Origin: Hymenobacter glacialis
Lineage (GTDB): Bacteria; Bacteroidota; Bacteroidia; Cytophagales; Hymenobacteraceae
Length of the DNA: 64,000 nucleotides
Reading direction: 5' to 3'
Assembly (NCBI RefSeq): GCF_001816165.1
Contig: NZ_MDZC01000044.1
Coordinates: forward strand, 21,435 to 85,434
Shown here: positions 35,201 to 42,509 of the stretch, in pieces
Position numbering within the stretch: the stretch's first letter is position 1
How the letters are laid out: every line of letters starts with the position of its first letter
Notes under the pieces: generated by a model
Seen by the model: the letters and a program-made list of their open reading frames with translations, nothing else
The model's database searches: none
Told to the model about the DNA's origin: nothing
Position numbers and translations under genes: made by a program

Positions 35201-36907
35201 CAGGGCTCGGGGTGGATGCAGACGCACGACCCCGCGCTGGTAGAGGCCGTAAACGCCCGGTATTCCAGGTGCATTGAAACCGGCGAGCCCTGGGAAGACA
35301 CCTTTCCCATTCGGGGGGCCGACGGCGAGTACCGCTGGTTCCTGAGCCGGGCCCGGCCCATTCGCGACGAGGCCACCGGCAACGTGGTGCGCTGGTTTGG
35401 CACCAACACCGACGTGACCGAGCTGCAGCAGCTCCAAACCCGGCTGGAAGCCAGCGAGGAGGAGCTGCGCATTCAGGCCGAAAGCATTCCGCAGCAGGTG
35501 TGGACGGCCCAGCCCGACGGTACCGTGGACTTTTTCAACCACCGCACGGCCGCGTACGTGGGCGAGCCGATGGAGAAAAACGGGGCGGCGCACTGGCTCA
35601 GCTTTGTGCACCCCGACGACCACCTGCTCATGCAGGAGCGCTGGGAACAGGCCATTGCCAGCCAGCGCTACTACGAGGTCGAGTTCCGCTTCCGGCGCTA
35701 CGACGGCGAGTACCGCTGGTTTTTGGGGCAGGCCCAGGCCCGCCGCGCGCCCGGCGGCCAGGTAGAGAAATGGTACGGCACCAGCACCGACGTGCACCAG
35801 CAGCGCGTGCTGCAGGAGCAGCTGCTCACGAGCCAGGCCCGGTTCCAGCAGCTGCTCGAAACCCTGCCGCAAATGGCCTGGACCTCGCGGCCCGATGGCA
35901 GCGTGAGCTACTACAACCAGCGCTGGTACGACTTCACGGGCGGCACCTTCGAGCAGCTGCAGGACTGGGGCTGGGAGCGGTTCATTCACCCCGATGACCT
36001 GCCCAACACCCTGCGGCGCTGGCGGCACAGCATCGCCACCGGCGAGTCGTTTGAGGCGGAGCACCGCTGGCGCGACCTGCAGGGCCAGTACCGCTGGTTT
36101 CTGGCCCGCGCCGAGGCCTTGCGCGACACCACCGGCGCCGTGGCGGTGTGGGTGGGCGCCAATACCGACGTGCACGAGTTCAAGCAGGTGCAGCAGCAGC
36201 TGGAGGCCCAGAATGCCCGGCTGATGCGCACCAACGAAGACCTGGACAGCTTCGTGTACACGGCCTCGCACGACCTCAAGCAACCCATCAACAACATGGC
36301 GGGCATTTTTGAGGAGCTCACCCGCACGGCCTACTTCCGCGACCCCGACGCCATCAAGCTCATCGGCTACTTTGAGCGGGCGCTGGGACAGATTTTCAAG
36401 ACCATCGACGACCTGAGCGCCATTGTGCAGGGCCAGCGCCAGCAGGCGGAAGTGCCGGCCGAAGAAGTAGCCCTGGCCCCGCTGGTTGCTGAAGTTATTA
36501 GCAGTCTGCAAGACCAGGTAATGCTGTGCGAGGCCGAGTTTCAGCTTGATTTTGCTACCTGCCCGGTGCTCACCTTCGTGCGCCCCAACCTGCAGAGCCT
36601 GTTCTTCAACCTCATCAGCAACTCGCTGAAGTACGCTGCGCCCGACCGCCAAACCCTCATCCGCATCAGCTGCAGCCCCGATGTGGTGAGCGGCCGTCCA
36701 GTGCTCACCGTGCAGGACAACGGCCTTGGTATCGACCTGGAGCGGTTTGGCCCGCAGCTGTATCAGCTTTTCCGCCGCTTCCACACGCACGTGGAGGGCA
36801 CGGGCGTGGGGCTGTACCTTGTGAACCGCATCGTGCAGGGCCACGGCGGCCGGCTGGAAGTGAGCAGCACCGTGGGCGTAGGCACCACGTTTCAGATTTA
36901 CCTGTAG
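32243..36907 (+). CDS. Multi-PAS sensor histidine kinase
   Basis: A 1554-residue soluble kinase without signal peptide or membrane segment. About ten PAS domains are stacked: one degenerate at residues 10-80, then starting near 155, 295, 420, 555, 690, 820, 950, 1080 and 1205. Two subtypes alternate in the first part: one with GPDHRFTFVN-like cores, the other with SPHWYTYTG-like cores followed by a PAC strand ending in DVHELR. HisKA carries His1343 in ASHDLKQPINN, and HATPase has NLISNSLKYA, DNGLGID and GTGVGLYLVNRI. It would sense cytoplasmic redox, light or small ligands. There is no adjacent response regulator, so it is an orphan. ATG 32243 is preferred over the open frame from 32147. Confidence 0.92.
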   Translation: MLVSTLLTPDFELLFAALPAPFAALASDGTILALNTAMAALLPPATAASLRGQPADALRAALVASGGVLPAATPWATGLQAAQTGVLRVLPPDWALAPAAGAATFWEATMQPVRAPAPAGHATGELRYLLLRLLNVDEQHRNQALLLAQQQRTQRILDNLPLTISTMEGPDLRFTFLSARARASMGPRVALGRSVAETLPEIAAQGYLQTLENVRDSGQPVFGHEERSEVQDPATGELREQYNSFGYLPLPGEEGTGVLAYGLDVTEQVQARLRNEALQTEARAADQRLRHVTESLPSITFIVDQEGELVYVSPHWYTYTGSQPADLRKEWPERLHPDDRARVWELYQAALRQGTSWRYEVRLRSHDGAYRWFMSQGVPEPLEEAQAAGRSRQWFGSNLDVHELRETQRLLEVKDQQLSQILSHSPALIATVAGPDHRFTFVNAAYSELMSNRARVGQPAAQCLPEVAEQGFVKLLETVYQSGKPFVGRATPIDVQDGPGDRRRRLYLDFSYVPMHDDQGQIVSILAFGVDVTQQVLARQQTEVLQGQVRAADTRLRRQAEVLPIITFTTDATGRTTYMSPQWYAFTGQQPGGPWEEVDAEWADRLHPDDRENAQVQIKDSIDFARLGRVEVRLRGANGQYRWFLTEAVPELNAGGQLRQRYGFMLDVHELRTAQRRLEDKDRQLSQILEQAPAYIATLEGPEHRYTFFNPGYARLLNYRPRLGETVAQALPEIAEQGLIKRLDRVYRTGETYVGQELPIRLQNTARELGPERYYDVTYTALRDSQNQVASVLSFVLDVTDRVHNRQQAEELAAEMRRRDEQVRAITAAMPVFIFNFSPDGHITYTNPYFYEYTGLNPAGPLEEAWDVLTPEDRTRVSEVAMAAMAAGEPWQATFRCRRHDGELRWFQSKSQPYYDADGKLAGFSAATINIHELLERTEELARSRADFAALADNIAQLAWMADATGYIFWYNQQWYDYTGTTLEQVQGSGWMQTHDPALVEAVNARYSRCIETGEPWEDTFPIRGADGEYRWFLSRARPIRDEATGNVVRWFGTNTDVTELQQLQTRLEASEEELRIQAESIPQQVWTAQPDGTVDFFNHRTAAYVGEPMEKNGAAHWLSFVHPDDHLLMQERWEQAIASQRYYEVEFRFRRYDGEYRWFLGQAQARRAPGGQVEKWYGTSTDVHQQRVLQEQLLTSQARFQQLLETLPQMAWTSRPDGSVSYYNQRWYDFTGGTFEQLQDWGWERFIHPDDLPNTLRRWRHSIATGESFEAEHRWRDLQGQYRWFLARAEALRDTTGAVAVWVGANTDVHEFKQVQQQLEAQNARLMRTNEDLDSFVYTASHDLKQPINNMAGIFEELTRTAYFRDPDAIKLIGYFERALGQIFKTIDDLSAIVQGQRQQAEVPAEEVALAPLVAEVISSLQDQVMLCEAEFQLDFATCPVLTFVRPNLQSLFFNLISNSLKYAAPDRQTLIRISCSPDVVSGRPVLTVQDNGLGIDLERFGPQLYQLFRRFHTHVEGTGVGLYLVNRIVQGHGGRLEVSSTVGVGTTFQIYL

Positions 36908-36932
36908 CGCGTTTTTAGATTGCATTAAAAGA

Positions 36933-36953
36933 CCGTCATGCTGAGCATGACGG
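36933..36953. repeat. Minimal GTCATGCTGAGC palindrome
   Basis: CCGTCATGCT-G-AGCATGACGG is a perfect 10-bp palindrome with one central base. It equals the two outer ends of the longer intergenic repeats joined directly. It lies between the kinase stop and the transaminase start. Confidence 0.75.
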
Positions 36954-36988
36954 CCTGCTTATTCCGTTTACACTCCACTCCTTTCCGC

Positions 36989-38140
36989 GTGCTCCTTTCC
37001 AAACTTCCCGACGTCGGCGTTAGCATTTTTACCCAAATGACCCTGCTGGCGCAGGAAACCGGGGCCATCAACCTGGCGCAGGGCTTTCCCGACTACGACC
37101 CGCCACAGGAGCTGTTGGAGGCCCTGGCCCGCCACGCCCTCACCCCCGGCCACCACCAGTACGCGCCCATGCCGGGACTGCCGCGCCTGCGCGAGGCCAT
37201 TTCCACCCAGGTGGGCCGCCTGCACGCCAATGCCCCAGCACCCGACCCGGCCACGGAAATTACCGTGACAGCTGGTGCTACCGAGGCGCTGTACGCGGTG
37301 CTGGCGGCCGTGGTGCGCCCCGGCGACGAAGTGCTGGTGTTTGAGCCCGCCTATGATTTGTACGGGCCGGCCATCCGGCTGCAGGGCGGCGTGCCGCGCT
37401 ACGTGCGCCTGCCCGCCCCGCACTTCCGGCCCGACTGGGACGCCGTGCGCCGGGTGGTGTCGCCCCGCACCCGCCTGGTGATGATAAACACGCCCCACAA
37501 CCCCAGCGGCGCCATTTTCACAGCCGACGACTGGAACGAGCTGGCCCGCCTGCTGGCCGGCACCGACGCCATGGTGCTGAGCGACGAGGTGTACGAGCAC
37601 CTCGTGTTTGACGGGGCGCCGCGCCTGAGCGCCCGGCAGCACCCGGAGCTACGGGAGCGCAGCTTCGTGCTCTCTTCCTTCGGCAAAACTTACCACGCCA
37701 CCGGCTGGAAGGTGGGCTACTGCATTGCCCCGCCCGCCCTCAGCGCCGAGGTGCGGCGCGTGCACCAGTTCCTGACCTTTGCCGTGAGCACCCCCACCCA
37801 GCACGCCCTGGCCGACGTGCTCACGGCCGATACCACCGATGCCCACGCCCACGGCCTGGCCGGCTTTTACCAGCAGAAGCGCGACGAGTTTCGCGGCCTG
37901 CTGGCCGGCCAGGGCTGGGACCTGCTGCCCGTGCCCGGCGGCTACTTTCAGCTGGCCCGCTACGATGCCTTCTCGCCGGCCACCGACCTGGCTTTCGCGC
38001 AATTTCTGGCCCGCGAGAAAGGCGTGGCCGTGGTACCGGTTTCCGCCTTCTACCACGACGGATTTGATGACGGGCTGATTCGTTTTTGCTTCGCGAAACA
38101 CGGCGAAACCCTGGCGGCGGCGGCGGCGCGCTTGCGGTAG
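36989..38140 (+). CDS. Methionine/glutamine (kynurenine-type) aminotransferase
   Basis: A 383-residue class I PLP aminotransferase close to E. coli YbdL. It shows the family opening LPDVGVSIFTQMTLLAQETG, substrate/PLP residues GAINLAQGFPDYDPP, INTPHNPSG, SDEVYEHLVFDG, and the PLP lysine in SSFGKTYHATGWKVGY. YbdL-type enzymes transaminate methionine, glutamine and aromatic amino acids onto oxo-acids. GTG 36989 gives the usual start LLSKLPDVG; the frame is open from 36938, inside the palindromic repeat. The next gene encodes an omega-amidase-type hydrolase, the functional partner that removes ketoglutaramate formed from glutamine. Confidence 0.92.
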   Translation: MLLSKLPDVGVSIFTQMTLLAQETGAINLAQGFPDYDPPQELLEALARHALTPGHHQYAPMPGLPRLREAISTQVGRLHANAPAPDPATEITVTAGATEALYAVLAAVVRPGDEVLVFEPAYDLYGPAIRLQGGVPRYVRLPAPHFRPDWDAVRRVVSPRTRLVMINTPHNPSGAIFTADDWNELARLLAGTDAMVLSDEVYEHLVFDGAPRLSARQHPELRERSFVLSSFGKTYHATGWKVGYCIAPPALSAEVRRVHQFLTFAVSTPTQHALADVLTADTTDAHAHGLAGFYQQKRDEFRGLLAGQGWDLLPVPGGYFQLARYDAFSPATDLAFAQFLAREKGVAVVPVSAFYHDGFDDGLIRFCFAKHGETLAAAAARLR

Positions 38141-38170
38141 CCAGTTCTTAACAACGGAATATAAATCGTT

Positions 38171-38270
38171 TGTCATCCTGAGCGGAGCGAAGGACCTTAT
38201 CACGAATGGTATTTTATTGAACGAGCGTAGTTCAGGAGCGATAAGGTCCTTCGCTCCGCTCAGGATGACA
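38171..38270. repeat. Long intergenic inverted repeat, GTCATCCTGAGCGGAGCG subfamily
   Basis: Perfect 31-bp arms (38171-38201 and 38240-38270) starting TGTCATCCTGAGCGGAGCG and separated by 38 bp. When read through, it adds a spurious peptide (SFAPLRMT) to the frame upstream of the amidase. It lies between two co-directional genes. Confidence 0.92.
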
Positions 38271-38288
38271 GACAGCCCCAAATCTCCC

Positions 38289-39074
38289 ATGTCCGACTTC
38301 ACCGTATCCTTCATCCAGACGGAGCTGCACTGGCACGATGCCGCCGCCAACCGCGCCGCTTTTGCGCAGCAACTGGCGCAGCTCGCCGGGCCGACTGACC
38401 TCATCGTATTGCCCGAGATGTTCACCACCGGCTTCAGCATGGAAGCCGCCGCGCAAGCCGAAACCATGGACGGCCCCACCGTGGCGTGGCTGCGCGCCCA
38501 AGCCGCCGCTCACAATGCCGTGGTCACCGGCAGCGTCATCATTCAGGAAAACGGCCACTACCACAACCGCCTGCTGTGGGTGCGCCCCGATGGCAGCCTG
38601 AGCAGCTACGACAAGCGCCACCTCTTCACGCTGGCCGGCGAGCAGCACGTGTACACCCCCGGCAGCGCCCGCCTGGTGGAGGAATGGCGCGGCTGGCGCA
38701 TCTGCCCGCTGGTGTGTTACGACCTGCGCTTTCCCGTCTGGAGCCGCAACCAGCCCGTAGCGCCCTACGACCTGCTGCTGTACGTAGCCAACTGGCCCGC
38801 CGTGCGCCGCATGGCCTGGATGACCTTGCTCCGTGCCCGCGCCATCGAAAACGTGGCCTGCGCCCTGGGAGTCAACCGCATTGGCCGCGACGCTCTGGGG
38901 CATGACTATGCCGGCGACTCGGCCCTTATTGATGCGCGCGGCAATTATTTAGTGGAAGCCGCTGACCAACCAGGTGTGTTCACTCATATCCTACGCCGAG
39001 ACGAATTGGAAGACTTTCGGGCCAAGTTTGCAGCCCTGAATGACGGCGACGCTTTTGACTTGATTGGTGCATAG
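38289..39074 (+). CDS. Omega-amidase/nitrilase superfamily hydrolase (YafV-like)
   Basis: A 261-residue C-N hydrolase. The catalytic triad of the family is visible: Glu in VLPEMFTTGFS near residue 43, Lys in SSYDKRHLFTLAGE near 107, Cys in PLVCYDLRFPVWSR near 142. YafV removes ammonia from alpha-ketoglutaramate and related omega-amides. Directly upstream lies a YbdL-type transaminase; together they form the glutamine-transaminase/omega-amidase route used in methionine salvage. ATG 38289 begins the standard MSDFTVSFIQ start; sequence before it derives from the inverted repeat. Confidence 0.93.
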   Translation: MSDFTVSFIQTELHWHDAAANRAAFAQQLAQLAGPTDLIVLPEMFTTGFSMEAAAQAETMDGPTVAWLRAQAAAHNAVVTGSVIIQENGHYHNRLLWVRPDGSLSSYDKRHLFTLAGEQHVYTPGSARLVEEWRGWRICPLVCYDLRFPVWSRNQPVAPYDLLLYVANWPAVRRMAWMTLLRARAIENVACALGVNRIGRDALGHDYAGDSALIDARGNYLVEAADQPGVFTHILRRDELEDFRAKFAALNDGDAFDLIGA

Positions 39075-39281
39075 GCGTCTTTCTGGTCACTTCCGCTGGC
39101 AGCATGTTCACCTAGCGAACCAGGCCATCAGATTACCTAGTGGCGTGAGAAATCATAAAATCGAAAAATTCATCAGATTGAACGTATAGAATATCTACCG
39201 TTTTCCTGAACAGGTTTGGGCGGCTTATCTAGAAGACACTCACCGTATCTTCATTAGGCGGAGCCCATCTCTGACTTGCCC
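39075..39281. other. Intergenic region, nothing recognised
   Basis: About 207 bp, AT-rich in the middle (39150-39220). No ORF, hairpin or RNA is convincing. Confidence 0.5.
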
Positions 39282-39461
39282 TCAAAAAGCAGCGAGCACC
39301 ACGACAATGGTTAGGAAAATAAAGAACGCGAAGGCGTTGTACATGAAATCGTCCTGCAGCAAGCTGGCATAGGACTTTTTGCCGCCGTGCAACACCCAGC
39401 GAATGCCGACTCCCGGGTAGGAAAACAACACCTCTATCACTAGTTCAACGAGGGTATCCAT
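39282..39461 (-). CDS. Small hypothetical membrane protein (59 aa)
   Basis: A complete 59-codon frame (MDTLVELVIEVLFSYPGVGI...), stop TGA at 39284-39282. It has an amphipathic N-terminus, a basic middle with HGGKKSYASLLQDD, and one clear C-terminal transmembrane helix (FAFFIFLTIVVVLAAF). The Ile/Val/Phe-rich tail and balanced codons support a real small membrane protein; I know no homologue family. It may be an accessory subunit or a regulator. The next small membrane gene lies 246 bp upstream on the same strand. Confidence 0.6.
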   Translation of the reverse strand: MDTLVELVIEVLFSYPGVGIRWVLHGGKKSYASLLQDDFMYNAFAFFIFLTIVVVLAAF

Positions 39462-39707
39462 TACGGTGAAGGCTTTTGGTTTGTGCGGCCTTTCAGGCCC
39501 CGTCGCCTTTGGCCGGGCAGTTCGAAGGTAAGGCAGGGGTCACATTCCAAACCACGAAAGAATTTAACGCTCCTTCAACTGAACGGCACGCGTTCAACGA
39601 AGTACCATTTAACTAGAGTTGCCGCAGAGTACTGTTAAGGTTGGCCCACGGAACGGGAAGCGTTGCGTTTTCCGCCCAAGCACGGGACGCCGAGCACAGA
39701 CGAGTCG

Positions 39708-39923
39708 CTAGGAAATCCCTCGCTTCCGTTGCTTTTCTGCACGCCTGCTCCTTCCCATCCATGCCCCGATGAGCGCTAGCAACCCAACGTTGGTCAGGGC
39801 AGCCACTGCAAAAAACCGGTCTGTTTCGGCAGGAATATTGTGTCCACTCCCATGATACAGGAGCCAAAGGAGTCCCAAACACACCAGAGAGAGGCATAAA
39901 AGCCCTAACAAGAAATACCTCAT
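39708..39923 (-). CDS. Small hypothetical membrane protein (71 aa)
   Basis: A 71-residue protein with two transmembrane segments (residues 4-23 and 40-58), a short outside loop (YHGSGHNIPAETDR) and a basic C-terminal end (MGRSRRAEKQRKRG). The positive-inside rule suggests both ends are cytosolic. No family is recognised. It has an AT-rich upstream region (39924-39990) that could be a promoter. It is not part of an obvious operon. Confidence 0.6.
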   Translation of the reverse strand: MRYFLLGLLCLSLVCLGLLWLLYHGSGHNIPAETDRFFAVAALTNVGLLALIGAWMGRSRRAEKQRKRGIS

Positions 39924-40104
39924 CCCGTCTTTTGCTTTTTAGGTAAATAAATCCTCCTTTCCTTAAACTATTGACGTGGCCTGTACGTGATGCAACAATT
40001 TAGCATTCCTGATGCGCTAGGAGTTTGGAGAACTCGTTCACCTTTCAAAGTTTAAGAAACTCAATTGAAGTATGAGTTTAGTGAACACCCCTCATGTTCA
40101 TTTA

Positions 40105-42399
40105 TCATTGCACCAACAGCCGCTGCACCGCAGCAGAGCCATCTGCTCCCTGGGCCCGTACCAAGTACACGCCGGAAGCTAGGCCATTCAAATCAAGGTT
40201 TTGGCGCCGCTGAGCAATAGCTGTCGTTCGCACTACGCGGCCAGACAAGTCGAGCACGCTTATGCGCGTGGGTTTGGCTGTTTCGACGGTAACCGTGGCC
40301 GTGGCAGGGTTTGGATAGATGCTTAAGGCCAAAGCACGGGCGGCGGGGGTTTGGGCAGCCGTGACGGTGCGGTTGCGGGTGCTGTAGGTGAGGATGCCGC
40401 CGGCCTGGGTGCCGATGAACAGCTCCGGAGCACCGTCGCCGTTCACATCGGCTGTGGCCAGGGCCGTGTGCGAGGCGTTTTCCCGGCCCAGCTGGGTGGT
40501 TTCATACTGGCCGCTGAGGGGGTTGTAGAGTATGTCGGTGCGCTCCGCGAAAATATTGGTCTGGGCGCGGTAATTGGAGAAGAAGCGCAGCAGGCCGCTG
40601 GCATCGGCGGTGAGCAGGTCGGGCTGGCCGTCGCCGTCCACATCGGCCACGCTGGCGCTCAGGTTGAATGGGCGCCCGCCCGTCGCCGTGCGAATGCGCC
40701 CAAAATCGTTGTCGACCAGCACAAACGCGTTGTCCAGCGTACCGCTGCCTCGGTTGCGGAAGTAGCGCAGGCTCATGCCGGGCTCGCGGGTTTCGTTGGT
40801 GCCGATGAGCAGGTCGACGTAACCGTCGTTGTCCACATCGGTGAAGGTGGGCATGTCGCCGCGGGCGTAGGGCAGCACGCCGGTAGTGGTGGCGCCCTGG
40901 GGATTCAGGCTCACCGCATTCGCCGCGTTGAAAGCTACTTGCTGGCCGGCTGCGGCCGTGTTCAGAATGTAATAGATGGCGTTGGTGGTCTTGTTCCAAG
41001 CGGCGTAGGCCAGGTCCAGCGCACCGTCGCGGTTCAGGTCCACCAGTACGGGCTTCAGGCCCTCCAGCCCCCTGGCCGACAGCCCCAGGTAGTCATCGGT
41101 CACGAAGCGAAAGACCGGCCGGGTGCGGGTGCCCACGTTGCGGTAGTAGGTGAGCGTGGCCCGGTATACGTTGCCCACGCGGTCGGCATGGTTACCAATG
41201 AGCAGGTCGGGCAGGCCGTCGCCGTCGAGGTCGCCGAGGGCGGGCGCGGCGCCTTCGCTCACGTCTATCATGTCGTTTTGCAGGAAGCCGGCCGGGCGGT
41301 AGGCGAAGGCCGGCGCGCCACTGGGGGCGGTGTTCTCAAACAGCTGCACGTGGTTGCGCAGGCTCACCTGGTCGGCAATGTTGTTGAGCATGTTGGGGGC
41401 CACCACCAGGTCGGGGCGGCCGTCGAAATTGGCATCAATGGAATAGCCGGCCGGAAAAACTGGCACCCGCACCGGCGTGGCCGCCGATGGAAAGCTCGCG
41501 CTGATGCCCGCCTGCGTGAGCACCGGCGCGGCGGCCGTGCCCTGGTTGAGCAGGCTCACCAGCTCGGGGCAGTTGTCGCGGCCGTCCAACAGGTCCTGGT
41601 CGCCATCGCCGTCCAGGTCGAGGAGCAGCAGGCTGTGGCCGCCGGTGTGCGCGGGCCGGGCCGCGAAGCACGGCTGGTTGTTGAACATGTAGCTGGCGCA
41701 GCCGCCGCAGGCCTGCAGCTTGCCCCAGTTGTCGGTAGCAATGCTGAAGGTGAGGGCACCGCCGCAGGTGCCCGGGCTGGTGTTGAGGTAAAGCTCGATG
41801 AACGACGCGCTGATGAAGTCGTAGGTCATGATGTCGAGCTTGCCGTCGCCGTTCACGTCCTGAATGGCCGGCAGGTTGTAGCCGCCCACCGTGAGGTTGG
41901 CCGTACCGGCAAACGAGCCGGAAAACCGAATTTGATTGGTAGCGAGCTGAAAGCTGGGCCGGCCATTGACCAGCACATTGCGAAACACCCGGATTTCACC
42001 CCCGTTTATATAGGTAAACAAGTCGGCGCGGCCGTCGCAGTCGTAGTCGCGCAACAGCGCCCAGCCCTGCAGGTCATTCGGGAAAACAGACTCGTACTCC
42101 GGGGCGTACTGCCAGCGGCGGCCGGCAGCAGTGCCCGGCGCGGCCACGCTGAGGAAGGTGTACACGCGGCTGCTTTCGTGGTCGAAGGCAAACAGGTCGT
42201 TCTGCCCGTCGTTGTTCAGGTCAATAGCACTGAACTGGGGCGTGTTGAAGCCCCCGGCCCACGCGTGCCGGAGCGTATCGACGCCCTGCACCACCTGGGC
42301 TACCGAGCGGTACTCAAACCCAAAGCCGGGGCCCGACTGCGCTTTTGCTTCCCCGGAAAACACCGCCAGCACCAACAACAACAGGATAAAACGAGTCAT
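40105..42399 (-). CDS. Secreted FG-GAP/VCBS-repeat protein with T9SS sorting domain
   Basis: A 764-residue protein with a signal peptide (MTRFILLLLVLAVFSGEAKAQ). About ten FG-GAP/VCBS repeats with the calcium-binding signature DxDxDGxxD occur: DLNNDGQNDLF, DYDCDGRADLF, DVNGDGKLDIM, DLDGDGDQDLL, DANFDGRPDLV, DLDGDGLPDLL, DLNRDGALDLA, DVDNDGYVDLL, DVDGDGQPDLL, DVNGDGAPELF. They should fold into an integrin-like propeller. The last 75 residues are a type A T9SS sorting domain (SIYPNPATATVTVE, VLDLSGRVV, GVYLVRA). So it is exported by the type IX system to the cell surface or medium. It probably binds calcium and takes part in adhesion. ATG 42399 starts the signal peptide. Confidence 0.9.
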   Translation of the reverse strand: MTRFILLLLVLAVFSGEAKAQSGPGFGFEYRSVAQVVQGVDTLRHAWAGGFNTPQFSAIDLNNDGQNDLFAFDHESSRVYTFLSVAAPGTAAGRRWQYAPEYESVFPNDLQGWALLRDYDCDGRADLFTYINGGEIRVFRNVLVNGRPSFQLATNQIRFSGSFAGTANLTVGGYNLPAIQDVNGDGKLDIMTYDFISASFIELYLNTSPGTCGGALTFSIATDNWGKLQACGGCASYMFNNQPCFAARPAHTGGHSLLLLDLDGDGDQDLLDGRDNCPELVSLLNQGTAAAPVLTQAGISASFPSAATPVRVPVFPAGYSIDANFDGRPDLVVAPNMLNNIADQVSLRNHVQLFENTAPSGAPAFAYRPAGFLQNDMIDVSEGAAPALGDLDGDGLPDLLIGNHADRVGNVYRATLTYYRNVGTRTRPVFRFVTDDYLGLSARGLEGLKPVLVDLNRDGALDLAYAAWNKTTNAIYYILNTAAAGQQVAFNAANAVSLNPQGATTTGVLPYARGDMPTFTDVDNDGYVDLLIGTNETREPGMSLRYFRNRGSGTLDNAFVLVDNDFGRIRTATGGRPFNLSASVADVDGDGQPDLLTADASGLLRFFSNYRAQTNIFAERTDILYNPLSGQYETTQLGRENASHTALATADVNGDGAPELFIGTQAGGILTYSTRNRTVTAAQTPAARALALSIYPNPATATVTVETAKPTRISVLDLSGRVVRTTAIAQRRQNLDLNGLASGVYLVRAQGADGSAAVQRLLVQ

Positions 42400-42509
42400 A
42401 AGCGCGCAGGAATAATGTGATTTAAGCCGGGTATTGAAAATGGGCTCAAAAATCAAGCCCACCTTTGCAACAAATTAAACCCGGTTTGCTCCTCCCGTTC
42501 CACTAATCT

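Noticed and set aside
34514..36925. 803-codon open frame on the minus strand
   Set aside because: It is antisense to the multi-PAS kinase. Its composition (Ala/Gly/Val/His-rich, no motifs) is the usual shadow of a GC-rich gene, and the plus-strand kinase has clear domains.
38217..38288. N-terminal extension of the omega-amidase (SFAPLRMT-like peptide)
   Set aside because: It is translation of the long inverted repeat, a frequent artefact; the family start is at ATG 38289.
40351..42420. 689-codon plus-strand open frame
   Set aside because: Antisense shadow of the FG-GAP/T9SS gene; the repeats and sorting domain are in the minus frame.
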